64,000 nt of DNA from Tremella fuciformis (lineage: Eukaryota; Basidiomycota; Tremellomycetes; Tremellales; Tremellaceae). A program made the translations under genes and the position numbers. Location: positions 64,501-128,500 of the forward strand of contig CP136497.1 of assembly GCA_032768795.1 (NCBI GenBank), read 5' to 3'. A model generated the notes under the pieces. That model ran no database searches. It was not told where the DNA came from and worked only from the letters and a program-made list of their open reading frames with translations. Shown in pieces: positions 53,517 through 64,000 of the stretch (positions are counted from its first letter, which is position 1; each line of letters begins with the position of its first letter).

Positions 53517-56054
53517 CTATCCCACGAGGGAGTCTGACCACGGGAGAGTCTGATCGGGGAAGAACATTCCCCAGACATCTTGTGACGACAGCCACTCCTG
53601 CAAGTCTTTCGAAGGATCCGTTGGGACATTCAGCGTACTCGAGCTGCAAAAAGCGGAGCTAGGGTGGTACTCCGACTGCAGAGACACCAGTACATCCCTA
53701 GCCATGGTCGCCTCCTCCCATACCGCCCCCAGTCTGAGTAAAAAGTCCAGCTGCTAATGAGTAATGCTACCCTATGTCAGCCAGAAGCACAACTGACACA
53801 TTCATTAAAGTTGTCGGTGTCCGCACGCTGCCCTCGTCCCTCTGAGGGCTCGCCTACACATCGCAAAAGGAAGACAGTAGCCGCTCCGAACGCAACATTG
53901 ATTATGTCGTCAGCTCAATCTCGCCAATGTTTGGTCAACCTATTAAGATTATGGTGACAGAAGCGTATCCCGTAGATGCTGTCAAAGAGACGCATAAGGT
54001 GGATGATCGCCAAAGCCGCAGTATCGCACTTTTCCGCTGATCCAGGTAATCGCGCACGGTAGAATGGCCGGTGCACCAAGATGACGCATAGCTGATACAG
54101 CATGTGCAAGAGCAGTACGTGTGGTAGCGGAGTGTTCTCGGGCGGCCGAAGGGGGAATGTCGTGTACCACTCATCTAGCTGACGAGAGATGCCCAGCACC
54201 GCCTGTTCGCGGTTTCTGTCGCGACCTTCGGGGGAGAACCTGCGGTGAGATATCCATGCACTCCTATTGACGCCCGTCTTACAAGTGATTCAGCAGAGTG
54301 TGTGCAATGACGGCAAGTCTCGCTGTCCAGTGCAGTGTCGTGGAGCGCAAAGATCGACTGCCACTGATTATCAAGCCCGGAAACGGTGTTCGTGATGCTG
54401 GGGCTTGGCTTGGGGCTTGCCACGGCACATCGTCCATGGTAGCGTCGATCTGGGGAAACTGCACCTGATTTGGGCCAGGTATCATCGGGGACCTGCCCGA
54501 GGCAAGGGCCCGGACCTCGAGCTCAGCTTTGCTTCGACAGGGCTGCGCGGGGTGCGAAGGCTTACGGTGTCCAGAAGAAAGACGGACCAATAGGTGTAGT
54601 CGCGCAGGTTGCGTTCTTTATTTGTGATTTGTCCTCGAAGTACATAGCTCTCACACTGCAGACGAGCATGAGCTAGCATTGTCGTACCAAAAGTGATGAC
54701 TGACATCGATGTGAAGACCCAGCACATGTATCCCAGCAATGGCAGTACCCGAGTGCAAATATCCCGTGCAATACTGCCTGTCCCCAGTATGAAGGTGCCG
54801 ATCATGCGTCGACATGCGCACGAAGTGAGCGCAACTGCTGTCAGCTCGTGAACGGCCGCGCTGTGTTACTCACGTTGAGAAGAGGCTCATCGCCCTCAAC
54901 GAGCTCAATGCCGGGTGATCACATTCGGAGAACAACAAGCCGTAGCAATGCTGCATAAAGACCGACTCAAATCGGCCTATGAGGATGGGCTGCTCCTCCC
55001 GTATGAGTGAAAGTCCCAGGAATAAGACACAGCAGTGTAGCAGGGGCGAATAATGAGCACTGCGACGCCCTCCGCCTGGACTGGCGGCATTGCACAATGG
55101 CAAATCCTTTGAAAACGCAGTCATGTCAACGGATAGGCACCAAGGGGCGTAGAACGCCCCAAAGTAGCTGAGAGCCTTGTCGTGGGTCTCTCGGTCGATA
55201 TTGAGCGAAGGAGGAAGGTTGCGGCTCCAGTCGATGCTGTCATTGGGCTGGGACATGTGAGACACGGGAGAAGGTGTGACGAGCGACTGTGGGGCATTCT
55301 TGTACGTCCATAACGATGTCGGGCCATACTGCACAAGGGCTCCTGCTGCTTCTTCCACTCGCTATGGAATTAGGGCTGCCTGTCATTGGAAGAAACACCA
55401 TGAGCTCACCTGGAAGCGCTCCTGGTCCCCAGACGACGGAATCGAGGTCAACAAGGACGACTCATTGATGGGCGATGCTAGAGGCCCAGCACTAGCAAGC
55501 TGAGTGACGTTGAGGCTCGCTCCTGTCAAGGGCCCTAATGGCCAGCCGTCGGGCAGCATCGTCGTTGCGGTGCTTCCACCGACCACAGCCATGCTGATGC
55601 TCTCACGGGAAGACGCAGCTTGCGTCGCTCCAGCGACGGTAGGACTGGCCGCTTGCCCCGCCAGAGGGCTTTGTTTTGACGGGATAGCCTCGATAAGCGT
55701 ACCAATCAAGCGTTCAAAGCGATCCATCCGGGACTTCATGTCGTCCATCTGCTCCAGGTACGTCCTGTGAGGCGTTAGTGGGGTACCTCACCGCTACCTG
55801 GAACGTACTTTCGCTTGTCCTCGTCATTATACTGGCAGGACGTCTTCCTACTTTTGCAGCCCGCGCACTCTGGGCGAGCACCGTCGCACTTCAGCTTGCT
55901 GATTCCAGTGAGCTCCACTTCTGACAGGGAGCGGAGCTCTTCCTGGTATCACTCACCGCCGTCGACAAACATCACACGCTCGTGTCACATGCGCTGCCTG
56001 TCGTCGAGGCGCATCCGAGAGCCCCGAGGTATCTGTGCTACTCGCGCGCGGCAT
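53517..56054 (-). CDS. Zn2Cys6 transcription factor
   Basis: Gal4-type regulator. The start at 56054 gives MPRASSTDTSGLSDAPRRQAAHVTRACDVCRRR, then a long intron (about 55972-55895) and KLKCDGARPECAGCKSRKTSCQYNDEDKRK: cluster C-x2-C-x6-C-x6-C-x2-C-x6-C. After another intron a coiled-coil-like DDMKSRMDRFERLIGTLIEAI follows, then a Ser/Ala/Thr-rich linker. The fungal_trans domain starts NLPPSLNIDRETHDKALSYFGAFYAPWCLSVDMTAFSKDL, HYSPLLHCCVLFLGLSL, FESVFMQHCYGLLFSECDHPALSSLRAMSLFS; then DYTYWSVFLLDTVSLRTPRSPVEA (the RRxFWxLFxLDxxxS box), and HVLLLHMLYQLCVILVHRPFYR (the xxHxxYxxxxILLHRPF motif). The last exon ends in WLSSQDVWGMFFPDQTLPWSDSLVG. Converges with the M20 peptidase, leaving 99 bp between stops. 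Appears intact. Confidence 0.86.
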
Positions 56055-56439
56055 TCTCCGCGAATCAGTCGAACGGCTTAATGGTGAGAACGCAACATGC
56101 AACGAGAGGATCACTGGAAGCCAGTATTCGTGAACCATTACAGGTATTCGTATTAAGAAATTAGGGCCGAGATAAGGAACAAAAGGAACGCGTGCGCGGG
56201 GTCGGAGGCAGAGTCCCGAGAATGGGTAGACCCTGCCCGCTCCGCAAGGGTAAACTGTTCCACTCCGCGTCCGGCGACATCCGGTCATGGAGCTGGAGCA
56301 TGAGGTCTGACTGATCGAAGGTTCAGCGCATTCATCCCAACCTGGACTACAGTCACTACATATTTTGACACAATTGGTTCCCGCCTTCAACCTTGTTCGT
56401 GTACCCTGCTCAAAGCTGCTCGACGTGATACACACCCGC
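56055..56439. promoter_or_regulatory. upstream region of the regulator
   Basis: 385 bp between the regulator start and the stop of the next leftward transporter. A long open frame continues from the regulator's first exon into this region but without motifs. Presumed promoter. Confidence 0.4.
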
Positions 56440-58484
56440 CTATCGTTCATCAGCTTCAGCTTTGGGTGTCCATTGATGATTCACGTTGGGTTTATCGTCC
56501 TCGTCATGTCCAGCCTCAACGTCCCCGCCCTTATTGACGTCAACGCTTCGCCCAGCTTCGATGGCGGCAATTCGCGCGCCAACGCCCGTCGTCTTGGCTC
56601 CAGAGAACTGCCAAGCCCACAGGCGTCTACAAACATAAGCGAGCGATTCCATCATCAAGGGAAGACGTACTTCTCGAACAATTCGTCCGTCTCTTCAAGC
56701 GAACGGCCTTGCAGCTCCGGCACAAAGAATAGGGCGAACAGGAAGGAGAGAGTGGAGATGCCGGCAAAGATCCACCCTACCTTGGCTCCCAGGTTGGCCC
56801 CTGGAGTGCCCAGGAGATAGGGCATGCTGTATGTGACAGTGAAGGCGGCCAGGACATCCCAAGAGGTCGCCCAAGACATGACTGTGGTCAATTTGACTGA
56901 CTCGATGTTTCGAGCACCACTTACTCTTCTTCCTCATCTTTGTGCCCCCTATCTCTGAGGTAACGATGTAACAAGCCGTGCTGAGCGACACCTTCTCGAC
57001 GCACGAGAACAGGATGATGCTAGCAATGACCGCATGCGTTCCCGCCTGAGTTGGTCGAGGGCCTCCACCAATACCTGCGACGATGCACATGAAAGGGATC
57101 TGCAGGAAGGCGCCCGTAATGAGGATGGGTCGACGGCCGAAGTTGGCGTACAAGAAGAGACCCGATAGAACGGCGACCAATCCGCAGGCAGCCGAAATGC
57201 AGGTATAGGTGAATGACATTGAACCCAAACCCATCTGGACGTAAAAAGTGGCACCGTAGACGTTCACAAACTGTCCGCCCGTCGTCTGCTGGAAGATGAA
57301 GATGAACTGGGCAATCTTCACAGTATCAGCATCTCCAGTCATCACGAATGCTCAACGTACAAGGGATCGACGGAGATAAGTGCCGCGGAAGAGGTCGAGC
57401 CAGCTACCATCGTCCCTGCTTGCAGCCTCGACGACCGCCTGTTCGAGCGCCTCGAGCTCTAAAACAGTCCTGCCGCTGTTGACATCGTCCTTGCTTCGGA
57501 GTTTGTCGAGGTTTGCCAACGCTTGGTCCTTTTTGCCCCGAGATATGAGCCACCGAGGTGACTCTGAGCACGTTCAACTGGGCCCTCTTCCGTGCAGGAG
57601 GGGGCAAATTTACCTTGGGTTGAGAAGACTCCGAGGAGCATGATGATCGCAGGGATGAGCTGCATCGCCGTCGGCACTAGCCAGCCCTTCTCGTTCTTCT
57701 CGGTCGCGTATGCCCGCCCCATGAGATTGCCCCAAAGATTGCCCACCCCGAGCAGGAACGCAACCGAGCCTGAGAAGAACGGCCTGATCTCAGGCGGGCA
57801 GATTTCGGAGGTGTACGATGGAACGGCGTTCTCGACCAGGCCAACGGCGAGGTATGCGATCACGCGACCGATGGAGACTGTCAATGAGTCGGTGTCGATT
57901 GGGCAGATGACCACAAGACTAACATTGGATCCACTCTTTGGCGGTCATCTCGACTGGAGCGGATCAGCGATAGTCCGAAACGCTGTACAGGAGTACCCAA
58001 CCGAAACTCACTGATAACGGCGATGATCTGCAGCACGGCCACTATGCACCTGTCCCCGATCAGCAAGCTTATTGTGGAAGGATGACCAAGCGACCAACAT
58101 GATGTAGCGGTAGCCGACCCGCTCGAGAAGAGGCTCAAAGAGTATGGTCCCAGTGATCTTGCCGGGCCAAACGACTGGGTCATCGTCAGTCCTGCCGTCT
58201 GCTTACGGCGATGCAAGACTCACCCGAGTTCATGACTGACTTCCGGTGCGACGAGAGCGCTTTTTTGCCATTGATGACTTCGCCAAACTGGGCCAGGAAA
58301 GCAGGCAATGCCTGCAGCGAGCCAAACATGGCCACATCGCTATTCTCTCAGCCCGCCCAGGGGGGGTTATCACCATGGTGACTCACTAGCCAAATAGCAG
58401 AGAACCAAAGGCGTAGAGCGCGCAGCAATACCACAGCCGAGGGGTGGTGTGGGACCAGCGTGACATGAGCTTGGCTTCGGACAT
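56440..58484 (-). CDS. MFS sugar transporter (sugar porter, alpha-glucoside-permease-like)
   Basis: Third sugar porter. The start at 58484 is MSEAKLMSRWSHTTPRLWYCCALYAFGSLLFG, then a chain of short exons with CIVAVLQIIAVI and others, then RVIAYLAVGLVENAVPSYTSEICPPEIRPFFSGSVAFLLGVGNLWGNLMGRAYA (motif after TM4 with the conserved Glu/Arg of sugar porters), a PRWLISRGKKDQALANLDKLRS linker, IAQFIFIFQQTTGGQFVNVYGATFYVQMGLG (QQxxG motif of TM7), FLYANFGRRPILI, STACYIVTSEIGGTKMRKK (normally SEI..xxLR) and FALFFVPELQGRSLEETDELFEK (PELKGRSLEE). After a further 44-nt intron the protein ends with RLWAWQFSGAKTTGVGARIAAIEAGRSVDVNKGG... at 56440. Gene looks intact. Divergent from the sulfatase over 1,090 bp; it could import the desulfated or sulfated sugar that the sulfatase treats, which is inference. 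Confidence 0.85.
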
Positions 58485-58774
58485 GATGGATACGTTGCCG
58501 CTCCGCTCGCAGTGAGTTGATCCGTGTGGAGAAAGGATCATGCGGGGGACAGAACACTGGTACGGTATTTAATGCAGTCCCACGGGAACCCCGCAAATGC
58601 CCCAGGTGATTTGGAATTCCAGGACAACTTAATGGACTAAGGGCGGAGAAGAATATGTCGTAAGTGGCTGCTTCTACGCCTGGTCGGAGAGGCTCAAAGA
58701 AGCATACTTACTCCGTAGACCCCGCCCTTACCCCGCCTTCGTGATCCGCTAATTGCTTTTTGGCAATCGTCATC
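58485..58774. other. promoter side of the sugar transporter
   Basis: No gene recognised. Left part of the 1,090-bp divergent spacer; the remaining part is the repeat array. Confidence 0.4.
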
Positions 58775-59350
58775 AGCGCACTTTCGGGAATTCCGCCAAG
58801 CTGACGCCGCTCCGCTTCACTCATCAACCCCACACTGACCAGCTTCCCTCTTGTTCACAATTGTCCTTCACCAGTGAGACCTCAGCTCCGACGAAGGGCC
58901 GTGCGCGTTCGTTATCTACTGACACATTTGGGAATTCGACGAGTGCGCCTCTCTCATTAGTTCGGCGTTCGACTCCCGGCTCCCTGCTTGTCCCGCCCTC
59001 GCCAGAGCAGTGAGATTGAGAACGATATTACTCCAGCGAAAGGCCGCTGGCGTTCGTTATCTGTCTGAAGTATCTGGAATCCATTGCCACCATCGCTCGA
59101 CGCCAGCCTTCCAGCGCCGTCTGTCTAGACTCGAGCGCTCCTGTAGCGTCAATACTCCAGTCAAAGGCCGCCCGTTGTCCATACTTCGTCCAGACGTTTG
59201 GGAATTCCCCACAGTCATTGCGCACGCTCTCGTCTCCCGATACCTCCTGGCCTGCGACATCCCGTGTCAAGCCTCCTGTGAGCCCCGCGACAATCTTACT
59301 CCAGCGAAAGACCGTTTGTTCGTTATCAACTTGTGCTTTCGGGAATCCAT
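58775..59350 (+). repeat. degenerate tandem repeat array, about 140-bp period
   Basis: A block recurs with spacing of about 123-148 bp. Full blocks read CCAGYSAAAGGCCG...CGTTCGTTATC...TTTSGGAATYC. AAAGGCCG-like cores lie near 58892, 59037, 59162 and 59304; TTTSGGAATTC-like cores near 58775, 58926, 59075, 59198 and 59338. The units are strongly diverged. No gene can be assigned; the open frames across it on both strands are likely by-products of the repeat. Confidence 0.65.
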
Positions 59351-59574
59351 CATCGTCTTTCGTCTCCATTTTGGAATTGTGCTGTCCTTCCCCGTCCATT
59401 CTCCCTCCATCGGCCCCACGGTGGCCTGATCTTCCCCGTATCTTTCCCCCATAGCGACCGTCGTCGGGTCGAGCAACCTCAGCGCAACCGACCTCTCTGG
59501 ACGGGGAAAACTATCCCACCTTCTTCGCCGCAACAACACAACTTCTCTCAGCAACTTCAGCAGACTCGACAGCC

Positions 59575-61252
59575 ATGGGGCACAAGAACATCCTTACGAT
59601 CATTGCCGATGACCTGGGCGCAGCATACATTGGCGCCTATGGGTCGACGACGGTCACGACGCCAAACCTCGACAAGTTCGCCGCCGAAGGTGTGCGCTTC
59701 AGCATGGCTTTTGCGAGCACGGCAAGCTGCTCAGGTAGTCGTTCGACTATATACACGGGCCTTCACACTCATCAAAATGGTGAGTCACCTTATCTCCCTC
59801 TTGTCTGGGTCTGAACAGGGCGGAGGCTAAGATTGGACAGGACAGTACGGCCTAAACAGTATCCTCACGCATTTCCAGACCTTCGAGTTTGTCGATACCC
59901 TTCCCGACCTCTTCAATAAGGCCGGATACCTCACAGGGTGAGTCCGACCTTATGGCACATCAGGGGAAGCTGCTGAAGCAGCTAGGATCGTAGGAAAGGT
60001 CCACGTTGGAGTGCGAAAGACGTATCCCTGGCAGGTCTACGACGACATTGAGACTCGTGACGCCGCCATCTTTGGGGACCACTGCGACTCCTTTTTCAAG
60101 AAGGCCAAATCCGAGGACAAACCCTTCAACCTGATAGTGGGCTTCCACGACGTCCATCGCGATATGTCGCGTGGTGGGTTCGCCAACGACAGCGGACCCT
60201 TCGACCCCCGCATCAAGCCGTACAAAATTGATCCCAGCAAAGTGGACGTGCCCGACTTCCTCAACGATGGTCCCGTCCTGCGGCAAGAGCTGGCCGAGTA
60301 CTACGAGTGCATCAACCGCTTCGACCAGGGCGTCGGATTCATACTCGACAACTTGAAGGCCAACGGAATGGAGGACGACACGCTGGTGATCGTGACGACA
60401 GACAATGGTCCCCCTTTCATCAACGCCAAGACGACTCTCTACGATTCGGGCGTCCACCTTCCGTTCATGGTCCGCAGCCCTGCACTTTCAAGTGGGGCAA
60501 AGGGCGGTATCAACCCGAACTTGCTCAGCTTTGTGGATATCCTCCCGACCATGCTGGACTATGCGGGCCTTCCAGGTGACTACCGCACAAAGGACATCTC
60601 CCCTCCTCGTATCGGCCGCAGTGTTCTGCCTATCCTGGAACGCAACGAAGTCCTTCCAGCTGGCGAGTGGCAAGAGCATATCTTCTGCTCGCACACCTAC
60701 CATCAGCGCGAGATGTACTGGCCGACCCGTGCCATTCGGACCCATCGCTGGAAGTACCACCGAAATATCGCTCACCAGCTCAATTTCCCCTGGGCTTCCG
60801 ACCTGTACGCCTCTCTTTCGTTTGAAGAGCTGAGGATGTCCGAGAAGGGCGGCCGGATCATGTTAGGAAAGCGATCCCTCGAGGATTACATCCGCCGACC
60901 CGCCGAGCAGCTCTATGATATGGAAGCCGACCCGCTCGAGGTGAAAGACCTGTCGCAGGATCCACAATACGCCGATGTGATGAAAGATTTGAGGGATAAG
61001 CTGGAAGCTTGGCAATGGGCCACGGAAGACCTGTGGTTCTTCCGGGACGGCGTGTGCATGCGAGATCTCAAGACCCACCTGGGAGACGACCACATGCTCA
61101 TGCCGGACCGTTTCGATTTTGATCCGTCCAGACAGAATCTTCGTCATGGCGTCAAAGTCATGGACGTCAAGGGAGATCCCAATGGCTTGATCAGAGGTGG
61201 AGCGTTGTACGCCGGTAAGAACGTAGAAAAGGCCAAGGTTACCAAGGCGTAG
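59575..61252 (+). CDS. sulfatase (arylsulfatase/sulfohydrolase family)
   Basis: 522-residue type I sulfatase from three exons: 59575-59779, 59841-59937, 59986-61252. Cytosolic by sequence, with no signal peptide (MGHKNILTIIADDLG). Calcium-binding Asp pair 12-13; the formylglycine site CSGSRSTIYTGLH with Cys 52; then the HxN and GKVHVG (Lys/His of the active site), FHDVHRDMSRG, and TTDNGPPFINAKTTLYDSGVHLPFMVRSP (second Asp-Asn calcium site and the family motif around it). FVDILPTMLDYAGLP and the C-terminal RRPAEQLYDMEADPLEVKDLSQDP are typical of N-sulfoglucosamine sulfohydrolase-like enzymes. The third residue of the C-x-P/A-x-R motif is Gly here, which is uncommon. The two introns are phase-consistent. 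Substrate could be a sulfated sugar or an aryl or alkyl sulfate; a neighbouring sugar carrier favours a sulfated sugar. A role in sulfur scavenging is likely. Confidence 0.9.
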
Positions 61253-62030
61253 ATGTTGCCAGCATCAAGATGCATAGCGGTAGAGTAATCATGTCGATAG
61301 AATCGGAGATAGGGATATCGGGTATAAGGCAATTCAAACAATCCCGTAGTCTACATTACTCTCGTCTCATAGAAAGAGTTATGTGAGCGTCTTTCGACAT
61401 CCGACAGATTAACAGTCGATAGCACCACCGCTCCCGCCAGCCTCGAGACTGCGACCACACGGCACGCAACACTCGTCTCGACAAAGCGCCGTCACGGTGC
61501 AGTGGTTTAGACACCTGTGTTTTTGCACATGAAGTGGGGAGGCGCCAGTGAAGTATCGGACCGCCCCATGGATTGCCCTTGCCTCTGACCTCACCCGTCA
61601 CGCATTGAACACAGTCACGACCACCACGCCTGCAGACGGAGGATCTCAGGTGAAGAGCGCCACATCCAGTGAATTTCCGGATGAACCTCTTCACAAACCA
61701 CTGAGTGATCCCGCCTCGCATCCAAGGCAACCCGACTGTAGTGGACCGCCCCTCTGACGCTCTGCCTGTCCCCTACATGACTGGGAGAAAGCCCTACGGC
61801 CTCTGCCTTTGCCCCTCAGCCGACATTCAATCCGACATCAACCGACATCCCCACGAGTACACCCGACGCCGTATCCGACCCACTATCCTCAGGCCTGATG
61901 CCCAAAGCACAGCCTGGCTCACCTCGGACCCACCTACGATACAATGCGACCTTACCCGACACACCATCCGACCTAGGATCCTCAGCTCTCATGCCTGATC
62001 CTGCACCATTCGACAATCGTGCTCCACTCA
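61253..62030. other. intergenic, no gene recognised
   Basis: About 780 bp after the sulfatase. Repeated short words of the form CCGACAYY and a weak tRNA-like stretch near 61490-61560 were seen, but neither a tRNA nor a protein gene could be supported. Confidence 0.4.
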
Positions 62031-63274
62031 CACTAATACGGCTGATGTCTGGACAATCCGTAGCAGACCCTTAAGCCACGCCCGTTTCCTCCCCGTGTCT
62101 CCCGTAGAATAGTTTCCTCTTGTAGTAGATTCTCCTTCCGTACTTCTCAGCCGCGCCACGATATCGTACGTACACCGTACGTACTCCGTAGATTCCTCAG
62201 CCTGACTTTCATGTATATAAACCAGGCCTGAGAGAGAGAACCCATCATCACCTCCTCTTCTTCTATTCCTCTCACTCCCGACTCCCCACTCCTCTCTACT
62301 CCTCTCTCTCTCAGAGTCTTGGCTCTGCCCTCTACTTTTCCTAACTGACTTACTTACTAGTGTTGCTCTGTGTGACATTGACTATCGCGAAGGAACCCAA
62401 CACAGCTATCAGTCTTACAGACAGAGGCTGGCTTTATTATATGTTAGGAAGAAGGTAAGCTGTTTCTCTACACAGCTAACCTGAACCTTTACATCTGGGG
62501 TCCGTTCTGGGGACTTTCTTTGCCTTAGCCATTAGTCATACACCAACACCATACAGTATAGTCGGATCACACTCTTTACATCACCACACTCTTTAATCGA
62601 CACTCTTTTACCCTCCACACTCTTTCAACAGCCTTCGACAACCTTCGACAACCTTCGACAACCTTCAACAACCTTCGACACCCTTCAACACCCAATTATT
62701 CCGACCCTCTTGCTTCAACTGCTGGCCAGTCTGAATCAGATCCGATCCACATAGACACTAGGACACTAGGACACTTCGACAAAAAGCCTTAGGGATAAGG
62801 CAAAACACCAAAAGACCCAAAAATACTTGAGTAACATTTTTTTTTTCTTTCACTGTAAATAGACAGGGCGCCCTCTGTATAACTAATTTATTAGGTACCT
62901 ACCCACTCCTCTTGGTCAGACCCTTTACTTGACCACTTCATCAACTTCATCATCTACTTCTCTCTTTGGTTGGCCAACCGCTTACCCATATCAGTTCGCG
63001 CAACTAGGTAAGTTATCCCCTCAGACTCCGGTGGAACTCTGGGAAGACCTACTGCAGAAGGTGAGCTATAGGCTCTTCTGTGCCCCTGTGCACCCCTCTA
63101 TCTCTATCCCCTGATCGCTAGCTGCATTGCGCGTTGATCATCTGTGCCCCAGCGCACCTATTCACTCTTACTATTCTTTGGGCTGCAGTGCGCCCTCATC
63201 TCTCCTACAACACACCACCACCTTTCTCTTTTGCATTGGGGATACTCTTATCCCAAAGCTGACACACAGCCAAC
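62031..63274 (+). other. probable 5' region (LTR and leader) of a Gypsy-type element
   Basis: Upstream sequence of the Gag frame at the right edge. It includes a TATATAAA box near 62214, CT-rich stretches, poly-T near 62840, several CACACTCTTT words (62570-62625), and the 10-bp tandem repeat at 62631-62692. Promoter-like features fit an LTR, but its ends cannot be set because the partner LTR lies outside the window. Confidence 0.45.
62631..62692 (+). repeat. 10-bp tandem repeat ACCTTCGACA
   Basis: Six nearly perfect units of ACCTTCGACA (variants ACCTTCAACA, CCCTTCAACA) in a row, flanked by other short CTTT-rich repeats. Leader minisatellite of the presumed Gypsy element. Confidence 0.85.
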
Positions 63275-64000
63275 ATGTCTACCAGGCCTGTCACACGCGG
63301 GCATCCTAATCCTGCTTCAGTCCCTGCAGCTCCTGCTGCTGAGGATCTGACCACTCCCACTCCAAACCGCCAAAACAACACTGAGAACGACTCAATCCTC
63401 ACCCCCTTGGTCATGGAGACTATCGACAACACCGACAACATTGACAACCCCGACAACCTCGATCACACCGACAACAACACCGATGACCAATCTTTCACCA
63501 CTCCTGCCGCTGCTCATGACAACGACTTGGAACACGTCAGCCATGATGGACAACAGGAAAGTATCACTGACCTGCAAGCTCAGATTGCCTTGCTCCGACA
63601 GCAGCTTCATGATATGAACCAGCAGCTGCAACAGAAGAGGCAAGATGCTCACACTAAAGAGCGAGAGCATGCTATCCAGCTGCAGGACATTCTCACAGCA
63701 GCTAGGCAAGATGAAGAAGCTCACCAACAGGCCTTGGACGACTTGCAGTCAGCTGCTAGACACCGCAGTATCACATATACCGATGAGGATACTGGTAGTA
63801 ATCATCCTAAGTTGAAAGCTTCAGACTTGCCCAAGTTTGGGGGCAAGGACAATGAAGATGTTGACCAGTGGATTGAAAAGGTCTCTGCTATCTTTGAGTA
63901 CTCTGGCACTTCTGACAGAGCGCTTCTACAGCAGCTTCCTTTGATCCTGGTAAGCAAGGCTTCCACCTGGTTCACCCAGCTTGGCTCAGCACGTCGTGCA
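63275..64000 (+). CDS. Gypsy-type retrotransposon Gag, partial (runs off window)
   Basis: Open frame of 242 codons from ATG 63275 to the window end without stop. The N-terminus is Pro/Ala/Thr-rich (MSTRPVTRGHPNPASVPAAPAAEDL); next comes an Asn/Asp-rich repeat (DNTDNIDNPDNLDHTDNNTDD); then a coiled-coil stretch of about 70 residues (ITDLQAQIALLRQQLHDMNQQLQQKRQ...); then the start of the Ty3/Gypsy Gag capsid domain, LKASDLPKFGGKDNEDVDQWIEKVSAIFEYSG...QLPLILVSKASTWFTQL, which matches the retrotrans_gag pattern (LPxFxG...V.xWL..v...F). Downstream Pol cannot be seen. Second LTR-element family in the window. Confidence 0.8.
   Translation, partial: MSTRPVTRGHPNPASVPAAPAAEDLTTPTPNRQNNTENDSILTPLVMETIDNTDNIDNPDNLDHTDNNTDDQSFTTPAAAHDNDLEHVSHDGQQESITDLQAQIALLRQQLHDMNQQLQQKRQDAHTKEREHAIQLQDILTAARQDEEAHQQALDDLQSAARHRSITYTDEDTGSNHPKLKASDLPKFGGKDNEDVDQWIEKVSAIFEYSGTSDRALLQQLPLILVSKASTWFTQLGSARRA

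Noticed and set aside
59010..59429. 139-codon frame in the sulfatase upstream repeat
   Set aside because: It follows the tandem repeat and the opposite strand is equally open; no domain.
61490..61570. Possible tRNA with GCA-like anticodon
   Set aside because: The anticodon loop has the wrong size and there is no T-arm consensus.

Overview
The window looks like an accessory, gene-dense stretch of a fungal nuclear genome, most likely a basidiomycetous yeast (Tremellomycetes such as Trichosporonales would fit). The reasons are: nearly every gene is cut by many short introns (mostly 45-60 nt, GT..AG, two apparent GC..AG); GC content is high; the genes are typical fungal families (Zn2Cys6 regulators, DAL5-type and sugar-type MFS carriers, Hri1, Kex2-processed M28 peptidase); and there are Copia and Gypsy LTR retrotransposons. 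The genus is inference only.

Layout, left to right: Zn2Cys6 regulator (365-2807, one doubtful junction); intronless GH3 glycosidase; sugar-type MFS (-) opposite an APC/GABA-type permease (+); Hri1-like protein; sugar-type MFS (-) opposite a 3-carboxymuconate cycloisomerase-like lyase (+); DAL5-type MFS (-) opposite an alpha/beta hydrolase of the pseudooxynicotine C-C hydrolase type (+); Tet-like MFS (-) opposite a second alpha/beta hydrolase (+); Zn2Cys6 regulator (-); a diverged tandem repeat; DAL5-type MFS (+); TauD dioxygenase (-) opposite a secreted M28 aminopeptidase (+); a small unknown gene (-); a DHA2-type MFS (+); Zn2Cys6 regulator (+); RidA (-) opposite EthD (+); a Tet-like MFS (-) paralogous to the earlier one; a DAL5-type MFS (-) whose second intron holds a complete 5,488-bp Copia element; a carboxypeptidase-S-like M20 peptidase (+); Zn2Cys6 regulator (-); sugar-type MFS (-) opposite a sulfatase (+) with a degenerate repeat array between them; and, at the right edge, the 5' part of a Gypsy-type element running out of the window.

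Nine MFS carriers, one APC permease and four Zn2Cys6 regulators surround a dozen catabolic enzymes. The recurring unit is a carrier divergently paired with a hydrolase, lyase or other enzyme across a shared 0.3-1.1 kb spacer. This reads as a scavenging region (sugars, amino acids/peptides, aromatic or N-heterocyclic carbon, sulfur compounds) rather than housekeeping DNA. The best candidates for something new are the 11.2-26.0 kb block of three such pairs plus a regulator, one of whose spacers carries four CGGATC boxes, and the very recent Copia insertion inside an intron of an otherwise intact transporter gene.

Gene ends are given as coding start and stop. Intron positions were read by eye from frame continuity, GT/AG signals and family motifs, so individual junctions may be off.
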